Origin: Phymatolithon calcareum
Taxonomy: Eukaryota > Rhodophyta > Florideophyceae > Hapalidiales
Direction: 5' to 3'
DNA length: 64,000 bases
NCBI GenBank assembly: GCA_977006965.1
Contig: OZ345369.1
Coordinates: 1,736,001 to 1,800,000, forward strand
Of this stretch, positions 1 through 10,588 are shown one piece after another (within the stretch, counting starts at the first letter, position 1; each line of letters begins with the position of its first letter). The translations under genes were made by a program, and so were the position numbers. The notes beneath the pieces are model-generated. The model saw only the letters and a program-made list of their open reading frames with translations, was not told the origin of the DNA and did no database searches.

Positions 1-999
1 GAGCGTAAATGGCAGACATGTCGGACGGTCGAATGTAGGGAGCGAGGTTGGTGATCCGCGAGTGTGTTGCATGCACCCCTTGTTGCACAGCCGGGAGTTT
101 GCAGTGACTTGGCCCGCACGTACTGTGCGAAAGAAACGAATCCTGCGAAGTAATGCAATGCAGCTAAACTATTGTATGATATGACTCTTCGTCCAATGCA
201 ACCAATGTTTTTTTTGGACGCAAAACAGACCCAAAAACTGTTTTTCGATGAATTTTCATTTTATGGATGCAGTGATAGTGAGAAGATCAGTGGAAGCGCC
301 CCCGCGCGCATTTATCGTTTCAAAATTATCATACAGTAAGTGGACACTTCCAAGCCGTCTTCGAAGGAGGCGCAGCGACAGGAGAATTCAACAGTATAAA
401 AAGTTTGTAGACCTGTGCCATTTAGTCGAACGCGCACACGATCAGTGGTGCTCATGCGAGGGTTTTGTCTACAGTAGTATCGTAAATTTACGAGTCCACC
501 CTCTGAAGAGTCTGAGAGTCCATCCTCTTTAATGAGGGTGGACTTTCAGACTCTTCAATCTGTGCCAGTGTCAACGCCTCTGTTCTAGTAGCCCCTTGTC
601 TGTCAACTACGGTACCAGACCATCGCGTCTTCAACAGTAAACGGACTGGAATTCCATGCACTTTTAAAGAACAATGGTGCAAAGAATCCCATCGCCAATA
701 GTTATGCAGCAGTGCTATACGAACAGCACATCAAGTCAAAGATTTTAAGATCGCTTTAGCAATTCAACGAGCTGTTATTAGAATACAAAATAGGGACAGT
801 ATCTGGCAAGTACAGTGACCGCAGCATTCCAAGGGAAAGTATCTCTTTGTCTGAAAAACATGCCTCTAGATACTCTGGTGGTTTGAAAACGTTTAATTAA
901 GCGAAAACTGCTCTATTGTAAAGAAATCGCCTTGATCGCTACTCGGTCAACTCGGTTCTAAAATTCAAAAAGCGTCCATAATTAATCTACCTGTTTCCT
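1..999. other. Intergenic, no gene seen
   Basis: Short open frames only, none with a recognisable motif. The stretch downstream of the minus-strand gene that ends at 1000 probably carries its 3' untranslated region. The only clear structure is the hairpin at 504-557. Confidence 0.5.
504..557. repeat. Hairpin, 24-bp arms
   Basis: The left arm 504-527 and the right arm 534-557 are reverse complements at 22 of 24 positions, around a 6-base loop. A related 12-bp piece lies just upstream at 492-503, so the left arm also has a direct-repeat partner. No gene is attached to it. Confidence 0.8.
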
Positions 1000-3108
1000 C
1001 TACAGGTACTCGTAGTCGTGCCCAAAGCCAGTCGACTCAAACTCTCCCTGCTTGATAACGACCTTCACCTTGCCCTGTCCCGGAGGTGCAGTACACTTCA
1101 ATGACTCGTAATATACGTCATAGAACATTGTGCACGGCTGACCTCCCACCGTAACCACTGTATTTGGCATGTTCAAATAGTGCCCGCTTAGCATGATCAC
1201 GTTGCCACCAGCGCGCGGTCCGCGAGTCGGGAACACGTTCAGCAGTTGGACAGACGGCGGTGCTTCTTCCTGTGGTTGGTACACAAGAACGTCATACTTC
1301 TTCAACATCGGCATTATAATCTCACCGTAGAGTCCATGCTCAATCGACAATCCACTTTGTTCGCGGAACTGATATGGACCGGCCTGCACCCATTCACCGT
1401 TATCGGACAGCTCTGCTCGCCACAAGATTCCATTCTCCTGGAATGCAACTTGGCTCATGAACAGGTTCCCGCGAAGTGCACCCTGGAATGAGTTGGCTCG
1501 GTACTCCATAATGCCGTTTGTCGACGATTCCATGAGACCCATCGGTTCGACATATCCATTACCAGATGGCTCCCATGGTGCTTTGTAAGTGCACTGCTTC
1601 GGATCATATCGCCCACGGTTTCTGTTCGGGTGACCGTAGAACTGTCCCCGAAGCAGACGGACAAGTTTGTCATCAGATTCGACGTCAGGAGCAGAAGTTG
1701 TGCACGATGTACTTGTGAGACCGAACTCTGTGTTCGGTCCGTTGTCTGTTGCGTACACCTGTCCGTTGCTATGCACAACGATTCCAAAAGAGTTGCGTAG
1801 ACCGGCGACAAACAGATGAACATCACCGCCGATCACATTAGCCGTTGCGGGAGTATGTGTTTGATCGTACTTGATGTTTCCGTCGAACCCAGGGCGCAGA
1901 TAATCTGCTTCAACCACACCACCTGAGAACGGATTCTCCGGTACACCACCGATACCGTCTCCTGGAACGCTCGCACCAGCGTTCGTGAAGGACCCGACTG
2001 TCACGAGCATGCTTCCATCCAAGTTGAAGGCGATCTTGTTCGTTCCGTGGTCATGGTTGGATACAGGAAGCCCGGAAATAATGGTGGGACCTCGAACTGG
2101 ACAACCATCGGCACCAACGTCCACAGCCTCAACCTTTGCATTGTGCCAAGGCGCTCCATTTTTTTGGTGGAAGTATGTATTGGTAGTGACAAAAACTCTA
2201 TTATAAGGGTCCAGCGGGTTGAAAGCAATGCCGGCAATCATGCGTCCATCACCCATGAACGCACTCTTGCAGGAGCTGTGTACAACCAAATCCCTGCCCA
2301 CGGAGAGAGCCGTGACGTATCCAGTAAGTGATCCCAAGTAGTATCGGTGATCCTTTCCGAGTGTAATTCCAGTGATTTCCTCCACTTTGAAATTGCTTCG
2401 GTCTGGGTTCTTCCAATACGCTTGTTTGAAGTTAACTGGGACGGATCCCCCTGCTTGAAACTCATATGGTTGCGGGTTGGACGTTCCGAGCGAGCTAACA
2501 ACCTTGACCTCCTGCCAACCTGATCCACCAGGAGCTTCACACACAATAGTCTGAAGATTGATGACCTTGACATTCAGGCACTTCGAGGGACCGAAGAAGA
2601 CCTCACTGTCGGCATACAAATGGTCTCCCTTTACCGTAACCATATTCTGTCCATTCGCCGGTCCTCTCGCAGGGTTTAAGCTGTCGATACGAGGTGCGGA
2701 AGTAGCCTGGCTGCGCGGCAAAACAGTAACCTTCATGACATCCTCAGCTGTGTCGCCTGTATTATCCCATACGCGAAGTCTAAGTGTGGTCTCTCCGACG
2801 AGGAAGGTGAGCCTACAGATCTTTGATGTGCAAACGACACTTCCGTCCGCGACATTGACCCATTCGAACCCTTCAATTTGACCACTCTGAATGGGTGGTC
2901 CGGCGTCGAAATAGTGCGAGTGTGAGCCGCTGCCATCGACAGTGACCTCTGCGGAACCGCTGCCGTCAAGGTCATATACAGTCTTGTCGCTACCGGGAAC
3001 GGAATGCGCTCGATGATCGAAGCCACCATTGTCTGCTGCCAAAGCGTGGCTTGCGAGGATGAGTACAAGCACGGAGAATGCGAAGCAAACGATAGACCGC
3101 GACGCCAT
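1000..3108 (-). CDS. Secreted IPT/TIG - sugar dehydrogenase-like propeller protein
   Basis: The 702-residue product starts with a signal peptide (hydrophobic core about residues 6-22, likely cleavage after ALA at 24). A PKD-like beta domain follows (about 30-130), then an IPT/TIG domain (about 138-218) with the typical pattern P-x-I-x-x-L-x-P-x-x-G-P. The centre (about 230-600) resembles a soluble glucose/sorbosone dehydrogenase-type beta-propeller: it has DHGTNKIAFNLDGSMLVTVG and GLRNSFG...ATDNGPN, which match the family's usual H-x-G and LRNPxG...DxGP signatures. A second IPT/TIG domain closes the protein (about 617-700). Cysteines are spaced as in secreted proteins. It is probably exported to the wall or surface and binds or oxidises a sugar, but substrate and activity are inference. 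The start is the first ATG, directly before the signal peptide. It is a single exon. Confidence 0.85.
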   Translation of the reverse strand: MASRSIVCFAFSVLVLILASHALAADNGGFDHRAHSVPGSDKTVYDLDGSGSAEVTVDGSGSHSHYFDAGPPIQSGQIEGFEWVNVADGSVVCTSKICRLTFLVGETTLRLRVWDNTGDTAEDVMKVTVLPRSQATSAPRIDSLNPARGPANGQNMVTVKGDHLYADSEVFFGPSKCLNVKVINLQTIVCEAPGGSGWQEVKVVSSLGTSNPQPYEFQAGGSVPVNFKQAYWKNPDRSNFKVEEITGITLGKDHRYYLGSLTGYVTALSVGRDLVVHSSCKSAFMGDGRMIAGIAFNPLDPYNRVFVTTNTYFHQKNGAPWHNAKVEAVDVGADGCPVRGPTIISGLPVSNHDHGTNKIAFNLDGSMLVTVGSFTNAGASVPGDGIGGVPENPFSGGVVEADYLRPGFDGNIKYDQTHTPATANVIGGDVHLFVAGLRNSFGIVVHSNGQVYATDNGPNTEFGLTSTSCTTSAPDVESDDKLVRLLRGQFYGHPNRNRGRYDPKQCTYKAPWEPSGNGYVEPMGLMESSTNGIMEYRANSFQGALRGNLFMSQVAFQENGILWRAELSDNGEWVQAGPYQFREQSGLSIEHGLYGEIIMPMLKKYDVLVYQPQEEAPPSVQLLNVFPTRGPRAGGNVIMLSGHYLNMPNTVVTVGGQPCTMFYDVYYESLKCTAPPGQGKVKVVIKQGEFESTGFGHDYEYL

Positions 3109-3946
3109 AATGTAGCGCTAGTCCTCCGCCTATAGCGATGAAAATGCTCGAGGTGTGCAACCAGGGCTAACGCCAACGGTCAAGAGAGCGCCTTGTCTAT
3201 ATGTGTATCCCAAGGCGCAGCGCCTGAGCACGAGCATTCTGAAAGGCATATGCGCATTTGAAATGAGCGTTGCACAATTCGTTGGCGAAATTCAAAGAGA
3301 AGGATGGGACACAAGGGGACTGGGATTTTCATCGAGCATATAGCGTTGCGAGTTTGGGGCCCAGGGAAGATAGTACCAAGTTCGGACAAGGCGGCCGAAC
3401 ATGAGGGTCACATCACGAGAAGGCGGGCCAATTCTAAAGTACGTTCGTATGCGGCTTTCCATCATTGCTGACGTCCTGCAGTACATCCGCCACAATCACT
3501 GTACGAGCTGTCGGATACAGGGACTTCACTGTACCCATTTTTATTAGTGTTCTTTTACCTTCGACACCCCAACATCCCTTGCACCTGTGATTGACAGTAG
3601 GAGGAAATGCAGGAGAGGGGTATAAAGTTGTTAGTACGGAAGTAAAGCCGTTGCATTTCAGGATGGCCTCTGCTCTTGTCTGGAAAGCGCTTAGTCGAAG
3701 CTACTGTGAAAAAACCTGTCGTTCCTGATGCCTTTTTCAGTAGACACCGACGAGTCATTACAGTACTTCGACCATAAGAAAGTGAAAACTCATTCCGCCA
3801 AATAGATATCGAATCGTACTCCTGTAAGCGATGTACTTCTTCGTGATCGTGCTCTCGTCGCCTCTTCACAATCTTACATTATGGCACTATGACTCTGGAA
3901 CATTGATGGCCCGCCTTGGCGTCGTGGTCTTCGAAGGCTTGTAGAA

Positions 3947-4060
3947 TACAGGCGGTGTGGTGGACGTTCCGTCTCCAGACGTAAGTTTATTGGTAGAGTG
4001 GGTACAAAAACCGTAGAAGAGCTATGCCGTGAGAGACCCTTAGCAATACTCAAATTCTGA
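3947..4060 (+). pseudogene. 3' remnant of LINE RNase H ORF
   Basis: Reading from 3947 in frame to the stop at 4058-4060 gives about 37 residues ending IGRVGTKTVEELC then RERPLAILKF. The LINE-derived ORF at 11267-12257 has IGRVGPKTVEELC then TEKPLKVLKL at the same place near its C-terminus. Upstream of 3947 the similarity is lost to frameshifts. This is therefore a short, decayed, opposite-strand relative of that element. Its stop comes a few codons earlier than in the other copy. Confidence 0.8.
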
Positions 4061-4465
4061 ACAATGAAAAGCTGTTGGAGAACAGCTTTAGGAGCTTACC
4101 TTCAGTGTGAGCGATCTTTCCGCAATAAAGAAAGAGAGAATGCAGGCATCTATGGGACCCTCTATCAAACTCTCGGAGTGTTACACTCCTCTCTGTGCAC
4201 GCGGCATCTTGCGCTGGCATTTCGGGGCGTCGTCGCCGTGTCATGAAACCTGGCGATAATTCTTGCCGCTGAAAACTCTCCATCATGTTACCGACGCCAG
4301 ATTACTTTGTCATCTTTATTCTGAAGTTTCTTTCTTGAAGCTGCCCTTCTTCACTGCTCCAGTCGTTATCCTGATGCAGCAGCAGCCTTCTTGAAGGATG
4401 CTCCAAACAGTTTGTTCGCTCTCATCTATGGCCTCGGCATGTGTCTCATTGCACCAACTATGTAA

Positions 4466-4560
4466 TTTTTTGATAAGTTCATTTTTAAGAGCCCCACAGT
4501 CTTACTAATATACGGGCAAGGCTTCCTCAGGCGCCACGCACAATAGTGTAGCTCTTCTCT
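4466..4560. repeat. Dispersed repeat, copy 1
   Basis: About 92 bp match 8100-8190 at roughly three quarters of positions by eye, in the same orientation. Shared blocks include AGCCCCACAG and GGGCAAGGCTTCCTCAG, followed by GTGTAGCT. Copies 3.6 kb apart suggest an old mobile element fragment. Its identity is unknown. Confidence 0.75.
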
Positions 4561-5556
4561 TATGTTTGGTCTCTTGTCCGAGCCCCCAGCATGTACTCGC
4601 TTTTTTGAGATCTCTTCTAAGTGTACAATCTATGTATTGACAGACTGTCTTACCAACAAAGTGAATGTGGAGGAAGCGGGTACATGTTGATTGGTACAGT
4701 CTGTAGCTCCCCGATTTGATTTCCGCGCGCGTTGCTCAAGTTCGAGAACAACGAAGACATCAAAAAAGATATCCAGATTCTCCAAGCCCTTTAGAGATTA
4801 ATTTGCTGTAGGCGAAAAGTAAGACTTTCGGCGCGATGGCGTATGGTAATTCTATCGTACCTGTAAGGACGCAGAACCTGCTTTTACAAATTAAAGAGCA
4901 TTGAAATGAGCACTATCATGGTGCGTCCCAGCAACCATCCTGAAGACGATTGCCTGCAGTAGATAGTGGGAGCAGAGATTACTGTACGTGGGGTGTGATG
5001 GAGTGTTAGAGCAACCTGGAAAATTCCCAATAAAAAGCGAGAAAGAAATCGACGTCTTTCTTTCTCACGCACAAAATATCCTTCATGTACTGCGACATGG
5101 GGGCACGCTTGGCGTATAACGCATGGGTTCGCAAACTGTTTCCACCTTGTTACACTGACAACACAACAGATCCACACAATAAACTCGCATTTTCGCCAAA
5201 CTTCTGGATTTGGGTTCTAACATGTTCAGGCCAGCGACACTCAGCAGGTTGCAGTACCTTCGATTTCTTCCTCCATGTACCCCATCTGGTTCGTTGGGTT
5301 GATCGGTTGCATTTGGTTAGTCGTATTTCGCAATTTGGGTGGTTCTACAAACACGTACAAGCCATATCCAACCTCCAAGTAGCCGGCTGCTGATTTACGA
5401 ATTGCGAAACATTATTCAAACTGTACAGTAGGGGCATGATTAGCAACTTTTATTAGCATATTCAGGACATTCTTTAGACTTCCGGACTTCCAATTCCTCC
5501 AGACACAGAATCGCTTACAAAATTGTCCACTCGTCTCCAAGATGAACAAGTGCAAT

Positions 5557-7434
5557 TCACGTCTTCAGCGCTGCCTCATGGTCCAGCAGTTTCGCCAGCT
5601 CCTTCGCTTTCTCTGGAGTTGAAAACCCAACAGTAGGCACAATTCTGCGCGGTTTTGCCCAAGCAACAAAATCTCTTAGCTCACTAAAACTCGAGTGCTC
5701 TGAATACGGAACATCATATGTCACCGCCTGATCCACTGCCCTACTCCTTCTCCGCAAGCAATTCCGTTCCCCAGATTTGAACGTCCACCCAGTAGGCTTG
5801 ACGACAACTGCAAGCCCACGACCGATGAATCCAGTATCAAGCCCATTCGTCTGCGCATATTCACGCAGTCCATCAGCACCGAGTTTGCCCATGGGTACGA
5901 CATGCACTCGCGCGTCATTTGCGCGATCCGCGATGCGCTTCTCGAGTCGCGGTCCGAATCCAATCGCGCCCAAAATGCGTCGTTTACGAGCTTCTGCAAA
6001 AATACACGCATCCACCGCCTCTGCAATGGCCATGAATACCTTTTCTTTCCCTATCGTATACGCACCGACAAAGAAAAGACAGCGTCCGCGTGTACGTGTA
6101 TTCTCGTACTCCGCGGCACGCGCAACTTCGTCTAAAACTGCCCGCTGCGTTGGAAATGTGTGCTCCGGTGCCGCGTACGTAGTGTCAAGATATAGCGTGC
6201 TCAATGCCCTTGCCTCGACTACGCGACGCAGCTCCGAGTGCTGCTCGAATACAGCACGGTCAAAGCGACAGTCACCGCAGTGCAAGACATATTCGCCCGT
6301 CGTCCAAATGCGAAAGAGGAGCACAACAGCCCCGGGACAGTGGTTTGCGTCGTAAAGCCACACAGTCGCACCGCGGCCATTGCCATCCGGACATGGGACC
6401 TCAACTGGCTCGCAGAGTGGCAACTCGTGTAGTAGATCCGTCGGTATACCAATAATCACGCGTGCTAACGCTCCTGTCACAGCTGAGCAAAGAACCTTTG
6501 CCCCATTCTGGAGGGAGGTTTTAGTGAGTCCACCATAATGGTCTGCATGCATATGGGAAAGGAAGTGGTTTTCGCAATTGTCCGCTTCCTTCTTCACTTT
6601 GAAACTGTCTACCGTGAACGATGTTTCCGGTACCCGGTGACACATCCAATGTTGTTTGCTTCCGCCACCCATGCCGCCACCTGTTCGGCCTTCCCCACTT
6701 GGCTGTTTCACCGTTGCAAACTTGTTCCTTTCACCAGGATTGCCTCTTTTGCTGTTCCGAACACGGAATACACGCTGCCCGGATTTCGGTGCGGTAAGTA
6801 GTGCGCCCTCTGCCTTCGCACGTTTTGTTTCAACACGATCTCCTGGTGGTACGTATCCCGGTGTGAAGATAGGCCAAAGTGGCCTCTTCTTCGGTCGTAC
6901 AGCCAAGTCTTCCGTTGTTTCTGCTTTGGCATTCGACGAATCGCCTTTGTTGATGGAGATCGCATGGCTTCCCTGTTTTCCTGTTGCAGGCGTGACGCTA
7001 AATCCAGTGGTTGGACACGGGGCCCACTGCTGGAGTGCGGAGGCAATTTTCTTACGAGCGCCTAGGGCGGATACCGCGTAGCGCTCTTTGAGAAGTATTT
7101 CAGCATGGGTTAACGCATTCGTACTGCGTTTTTGTCGTGGATACAGTGCGCTTGCCAAAGCCACTACTGTGCCGTAAGCTCTGAAATTTGCAGCGTAGCG
7201 CGTGAGGCTCATGCGTTGGAGCCATTCTGCAGTGGATAAAAAGGAATCTTGTGTGGGTTGTTGCACAGAAGATTTTTGCTCGAGATGACGAGAAACTGGC
7301 GGCAGCACAGGAGGTAAGGAAAATGACGAAGGATCAAGGTCAGGTTCAGGAGAAGACGGGGGTGGTGAGGGAATGGACCAGGGGGGACTTAGAGCCCGTG
7401 GGCGCTTTCGCATGCTTTTGGATTTGCAGGACAT
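5557..7434 (-). CDS. SNM1: SNM1/PSO2-type DNA cross-link repair nuclease
   Basis: This 625-residue protein belongs to the metallo-beta-lactamase/beta-CASP DNA nucleases (DCLRE1A/SNM1A, Pso2), which act 5'-3' to remove interstrand cross-links in the nucleus. Basic NLS-like residues (MRKRPRA) lie at the N-terminus. A SAM-like helical stretch, beginning AEWLQRMSLTRYAANFRAYG, covers about 68-145. The metal-binding motif HMHADHYGGL lies at about 288-297 and DANHCPGAVVLLF at about 360. The DRMBL region (YLDTTYAAPEHTFPTQ) is near 420, and the C-terminal VPYSEHSSFSELRDFV supplies the beta-CASP histidine. The key residues look intact, so an active enzyme is expected. The start ATG at 7432-7434 gives the basic N-terminus, and the frame is open throughout without introns. 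There is no operon-like context. Confidence 0.93.
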   Translation of the reverse strand: MSCKSKSMRKRPRALSPPWSIPSPPPSSPEPDLDPSSFSLPPVLPPVSRHLEQKSSVQQPTQDSFLSTAEWLQRMSLTRYAANFRAYGTVVALASALYPRQKRSTNALTHAEILLKERYAVSALGARKKIASALQQWAPCPTTGFSVTPATGKQGSHAISINKGDSSNAKAETTEDLAVRPKKRPLWPIFTPGYVPPGDRVETKRAKAEGALLTAPKSGQRVFRVRNSKRGNPGERNKFATVKQPSGEGRTGGGMGGGSKQHWMCHRVPETSFTVDSFKVKKEADNCENHFLSHMHADHYGGLTKTSLQNGAKVLCSAVTGALARVIIGIPTDLLHELPLCEPVEVPCPDGNGRGATVWLYDANHCPGAVVLLFRIWTTGEYVLHCGDCRFDRAVFEQHSELRRVVEARALSTLYLDTTYAAPEHTFPTQRAVLDEVARAAEYENTRTRGRCLFFVGAYTIGKEKVFMAIAEAVDACIFAEARKRRILGAIGFGPRLEKRIADRANDARVHVVPMGKLGADGLREYAQTNGLDTGFIGRGLAVVVKPTGWTFKSGERNCLRRRSRAVDQAVTYDVPYSEHSSFSELRDFVAWAKPRRIVPTVGFSTPEKAKELAKLLDHEAALKT

Positions 7435-8099
7435 GGCCGCTGTGAAAGGCCAGAGACAAATGGCGATGCCCCCATTGATACCATGCCCATAGATGAAACA
7501 TGATTATGCATCTGAATGTGAGTGATGTTCATGAAATCTGTAGATTTTAGGTTATAACCTAAAAACTCGGAAATACTGTAATTTTGTCATTGACAGTAAG
7601 GCCGTGAAGCAGAGAGACGAAACAAGCTTTACATTCCCCGACTCCGTTGCAGAGTACTGTACAAAGAAAAGAGGGATGGAAGAAAGGACAATTTAAATAA
7701 AGCTTTTGAATCTTGAAGCACAGGAAAGTACTGTGCTTACTATCGTAACACCGTATTTGACCCTTTTTCAATATCCGTACGTTTCCTTTTTTGTATTGGC
7801 CCTGACAGGACTATGTTTACCTGGAGCGACTCCCACTCAGCGAACTACTCCACGACGTCTGATGCCGCATGCCGAAGGTATCCCATAAGATTCTGGTAAA
7901 AGATCCGGCATGCGTGCAAGTCAAATGGATTGATACAGTGTTTACAATCCCCTTACTGATAAATGGTCGACGGTCAACGCACGAGCAGTCACGAGCGACA
8001 CACGATCAGTTACCAAACTTCTTCTTACCGAAGAAATTATATCGCGCTCAAGCCCCCCATGTGATGCCGTTGTAGCGCCAAGCAAACTAGTTTTCTTTT

Positions 8100-8190
8100 T
8101 TTTTGAGCAAAGTTTATTTAAAAGCCCCACAGACTTCCGAAGATATGGGCAAGGCTTCCTCAGTTGCTACCTACCTTTGTGTAGCTTACG
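8100..8190. repeat. Dispersed repeat, copy 2
   Basis: Partner of the repeat at 4466-4560 in the same orientation, with shared blocks AGCCCCACAG, GGGCAAGGCTTCCTCAG and GTGTAGCT. It is too short and diverged to assign to an element type. Confidence 0.75.
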
Positions 8191-9923
8191 AAAGCGCACC
8201 GCCAGAGGGGCGGGCGGAAAAACTTAGGATCTCAGATATCCCATCTAAATTGCAGAACTCCTGTATTGTTCGCCGTAGACGACCCACGGTAGCGAGGCGT
8301 CATTGTGTGTTCATTGTGCCACATTTTGCAGCTCGGTGATCAGTGCACCGAGCTCGTTTGACAGCTGATCCGATAGCATGTCGTAACCGCGCATGGCACG
8401 TGGCGCGGTACTCCCGTAAGTCCCTATAGATTAAGGGCGTTGACATCGTCTCTATAGACGCTCTGCCGGCAGCGGCATACCGCTGGTATTTTAGGTATTC
8501 TCTGGAAACCGCCTTCTTGCTCGGTGATGCACGTCTTCTCCACTTCCGCCGCTGTGCTCGCTCCTCGGCTGTTTGCTCCGCGCAACGTTTCCTCTCATAG
8601 GTGTCACGAAGGCTTCTGCGTTGCTCCTGCCAGTGCGCCTGCTTCCTGTTAAAGCAGTCTTCCAAGCAAACTAGTGCTCGGCGTACACAAAGAAAGACAG
8701 GAACAGAGCGAGACAGCAAAAGAAAAGCGGGAGAGACTGAATGTGACCGACGAAAAAGACACACCCCAAAAGGGGCAAACCGAAATAAACGGTGTAGCGT
8801 CCTCGGAGCACACTTCCCAGATTTACGACTGAGCGAGCTCGACGAGGGAAAGTTGCACGCGGATCTAGGCGTGATAGTTGGAACTCTTCCGGATATGGAG
8901 TCCGTGTGTGGATATCTACGGAGCACGCTCCACAGCATTGCGGGAACTCCAGCGGTCGTATTGACCGGACACGAGCGCGAGCCTTCGCGACACGGGTCTG
9001 TGAGAGCTCAACGATGAGAGCACCAGCGCAATAGAGACGCGGCTGAAGAACAAAGAAACGAAAAGAAGGAAGAGAATTGGGGGGACGAACGATGTCGGTG
9101 TCGTCGTCAATCGTCGACCTTGGCTTGGCCGTGGACCTTAGTACGAACACACGAAGTGAAGGGAAGATTGGAGTGCGGTGTGTGCGACTTCGCCGTACTG
9201 GATTGCACAGAAAGCCCACTATACGCGTTGGACCTGGAGCGAGTGGGAAGTTTGCGAGTACTGCGTGGTCGAAGGGACGTGCAGGCAGGTTGAAGCGTGC
9301 GGCGATCTGAGCAGTCGAGCCAGAACTAGAAAACCTCCACCTTCGTTTACTGAGAAGGTTCAAACTACATTATGTACTATCGGCAGAGGTGAAGAAAGAA
9401 AGAGATTGGTTGTTGGGGAACAGTTCCGCTTGGCCCGACAACAAGGGTGATCTGCGCGTCTAGAACGAGACAGAAGCGTACAGGCATCGCTACTTAGCAA
9501 TCTGAAGTGGCGGTTAGTCGCGAGAGAACCAGCGCCTTCAACCAACCGTACAACTACCGTTGTGTTGTCTTCATGTTGTCGCCATGTTGTCGCTGGACAT
9601 AACATGAAGAGGCAATACGCGCCAGGCGCCACAGCCGTGACTTCTTTGTTCAGTCTGGAATCAGAAGGAAACAAATCAGTTGGGTGTGTTTCGCACAGCC
9701 ATTTGTTTCCAAGACAGTGGGACTGTCAAGATTCCCAACGGTAAGAGGGCATGGCATTACTTTAGTCGATCACGACAGGGCCCAAGTGGTACCATGGCTG
9801 CATCAGAGCATCTGTGAAGTCGTGCACGGAGGCACGTTTCCGGTACCCTTTTCGGTGTCATCCCAGAATAACACTCCATTGTAAATTCTCCTCACATCGA
9901 TGTATCATCAGAGACCATAGAGA

Positions 9924-9970
9924 GTGCACAATTGCCACGAAACACATTGTGTCTCCTGGCAACTGTGCAC
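9924..9970. repeat. Imperfect hairpin
   Basis: GTGCACAATTGCCA at the left pairs with TGGCAACTGTGCAC at the right with one mismatch. An inner ACACA/TGTGT stem extends the fold. It lies about 65 bp upstream of the TATA-like box at 10036. Confidence 0.65.
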
Positions 9971-10035
9971 TGGAATTTCTTTGTGTGCTTCTCATGTCCT
10001 GATGCTGCCACTCAAAGTACGGCATAATTTTTCAG

Positions 10036-10042
10036 TATAAAA
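10036..10042 (+). promoter_or_regulatory. TATA-like box upstream of small ORF
   Basis: TATAAAA lies about 60 bases before the ATG at 10103. Similar boxes sit about 80 bases before the ATGs at 48261 and 58484, so the spacing is consistent within this window. Function is inferred from position only. Confidence 0.35.
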
Positions 10043-10102
10043 CACGATCCGCGCGTCTTATCCAAAGCTTTTCGGAGTAACAAGAGACAACGAAACAACA
10101 AA

Positions 10103-10471
10103 ATGAAAAACTTCGACTGTGACAACGACTGCTACTGCAACAAAAACTGCTGCCGCGACGGCGGCTTCTATCGTGAATATCGGAGAAGAATGGAGCTTGT
10201 GCTTTTTCATATCTTTCGTGTGGTTGGAAGGATGCGCGAGGAAATTGCAATCGATGTAATGTTTTTGTGCCGCGCGATCCGTTCACTGGTAAGGTTCATG
10301 AAGAGGATTGGTCGAAGGTTCAATGTGCTAAAGCTGTTGCGACGCTCATGCCGAACATGGATTAAGAAGCCGGTTTCAAATCAAGACCTATCAAGACTGC
10401 TTAAACATATTCAAAGTGTTCTTGGGCAGGACGAAAAGCTCATCGAAAATGTGACGCAGTTGGAAGTTTAG
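10103..10471 (+). CDS. Small ORF, left member of an inverted pair
   Basis: The 122-residue frame starts with a Cys-rich piece (CDNDCYC), then an Arg-rich and hydrophobic, probably amphipathic helical stretch (MELVLFHIFRVVGRM), then a unique tail. I do not recognise the family. The first 79 codons are repeated on the opposite strand at 10589-10813. In the well-aligned part, from RDGGF to the last LKLL, five single-base differences are visible. Four are silent in this frame and one changes Asn to Asp, whereas the antisense frame would suffer several replacements. That pattern hints at past selection on this protein, although the sample is tiny. A TATA-like box lies about 60 bases upstream. Confidence 0.4.
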   Translation: MKNFDCDNDCYCNKNCCRDGGFYREYRRRMELVLFHIFRVVGRMREEIAIDVMFLCRAIRSLVRFMKRIGRRFNVLKLLRRSCRTWIKKPVSNQDLSRLLKHIQSVLGQDEKLIENVTQLEV

Positions 10472-10588
10472 TTCAGCTCTTTCCATTTAAACTTGCTGAG
10501 TTTTCTTCGATGTGAGCGATGTAGCAGCAACTTCTCTGAGTGTGCATTGATTCATTCTCCCGCCATGTTGAGTTCATGTTCATGAACG

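Larger units (their letters stand above)
3109..5556. other. Gene-poor stretch with repeat debris
   Basis: This 2.4 kb separates two minus-strand genes. It holds an RNase H/LINE 3' remnant at 3947-4060, one copy of a dispersed repeat at about 4466-4560, and short stems at 3188-3219 (8-bp arms) and 4065-4086 (9-bp arms). The open frames are short and unrecognised. Confidence 0.5.
7435..10035. other. Gene-poor stretch, no confident gene
   Basis: This 2.6 kb contains overlapping open frames on both strands between 8300 and 9670. None shows a family motif. A minus-strand frame at 8300-8938 is very basic (Arg/Lys-rich), but I cannot call it a gene. Structures seen are a 20-bp perfect palindrome at 7545-7564, an 8-bp stem at about 7714-7737, a dispersed repeat copy at 8100-8190, a 14-bp direct repeat CCAAGCAAACTAGT at about 8079 and 8664, and a hairpin at 9924-9970. 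Confidence 0.4.

Noticed and set aside
8671-9363. 230-codon minus-strand frame and its overlaps around 8.3-9.7 kb
   Set aside because: Frames are open on both strands at once, with no motif, no repeat partner and no plausible start context. Not enough to call a gene.
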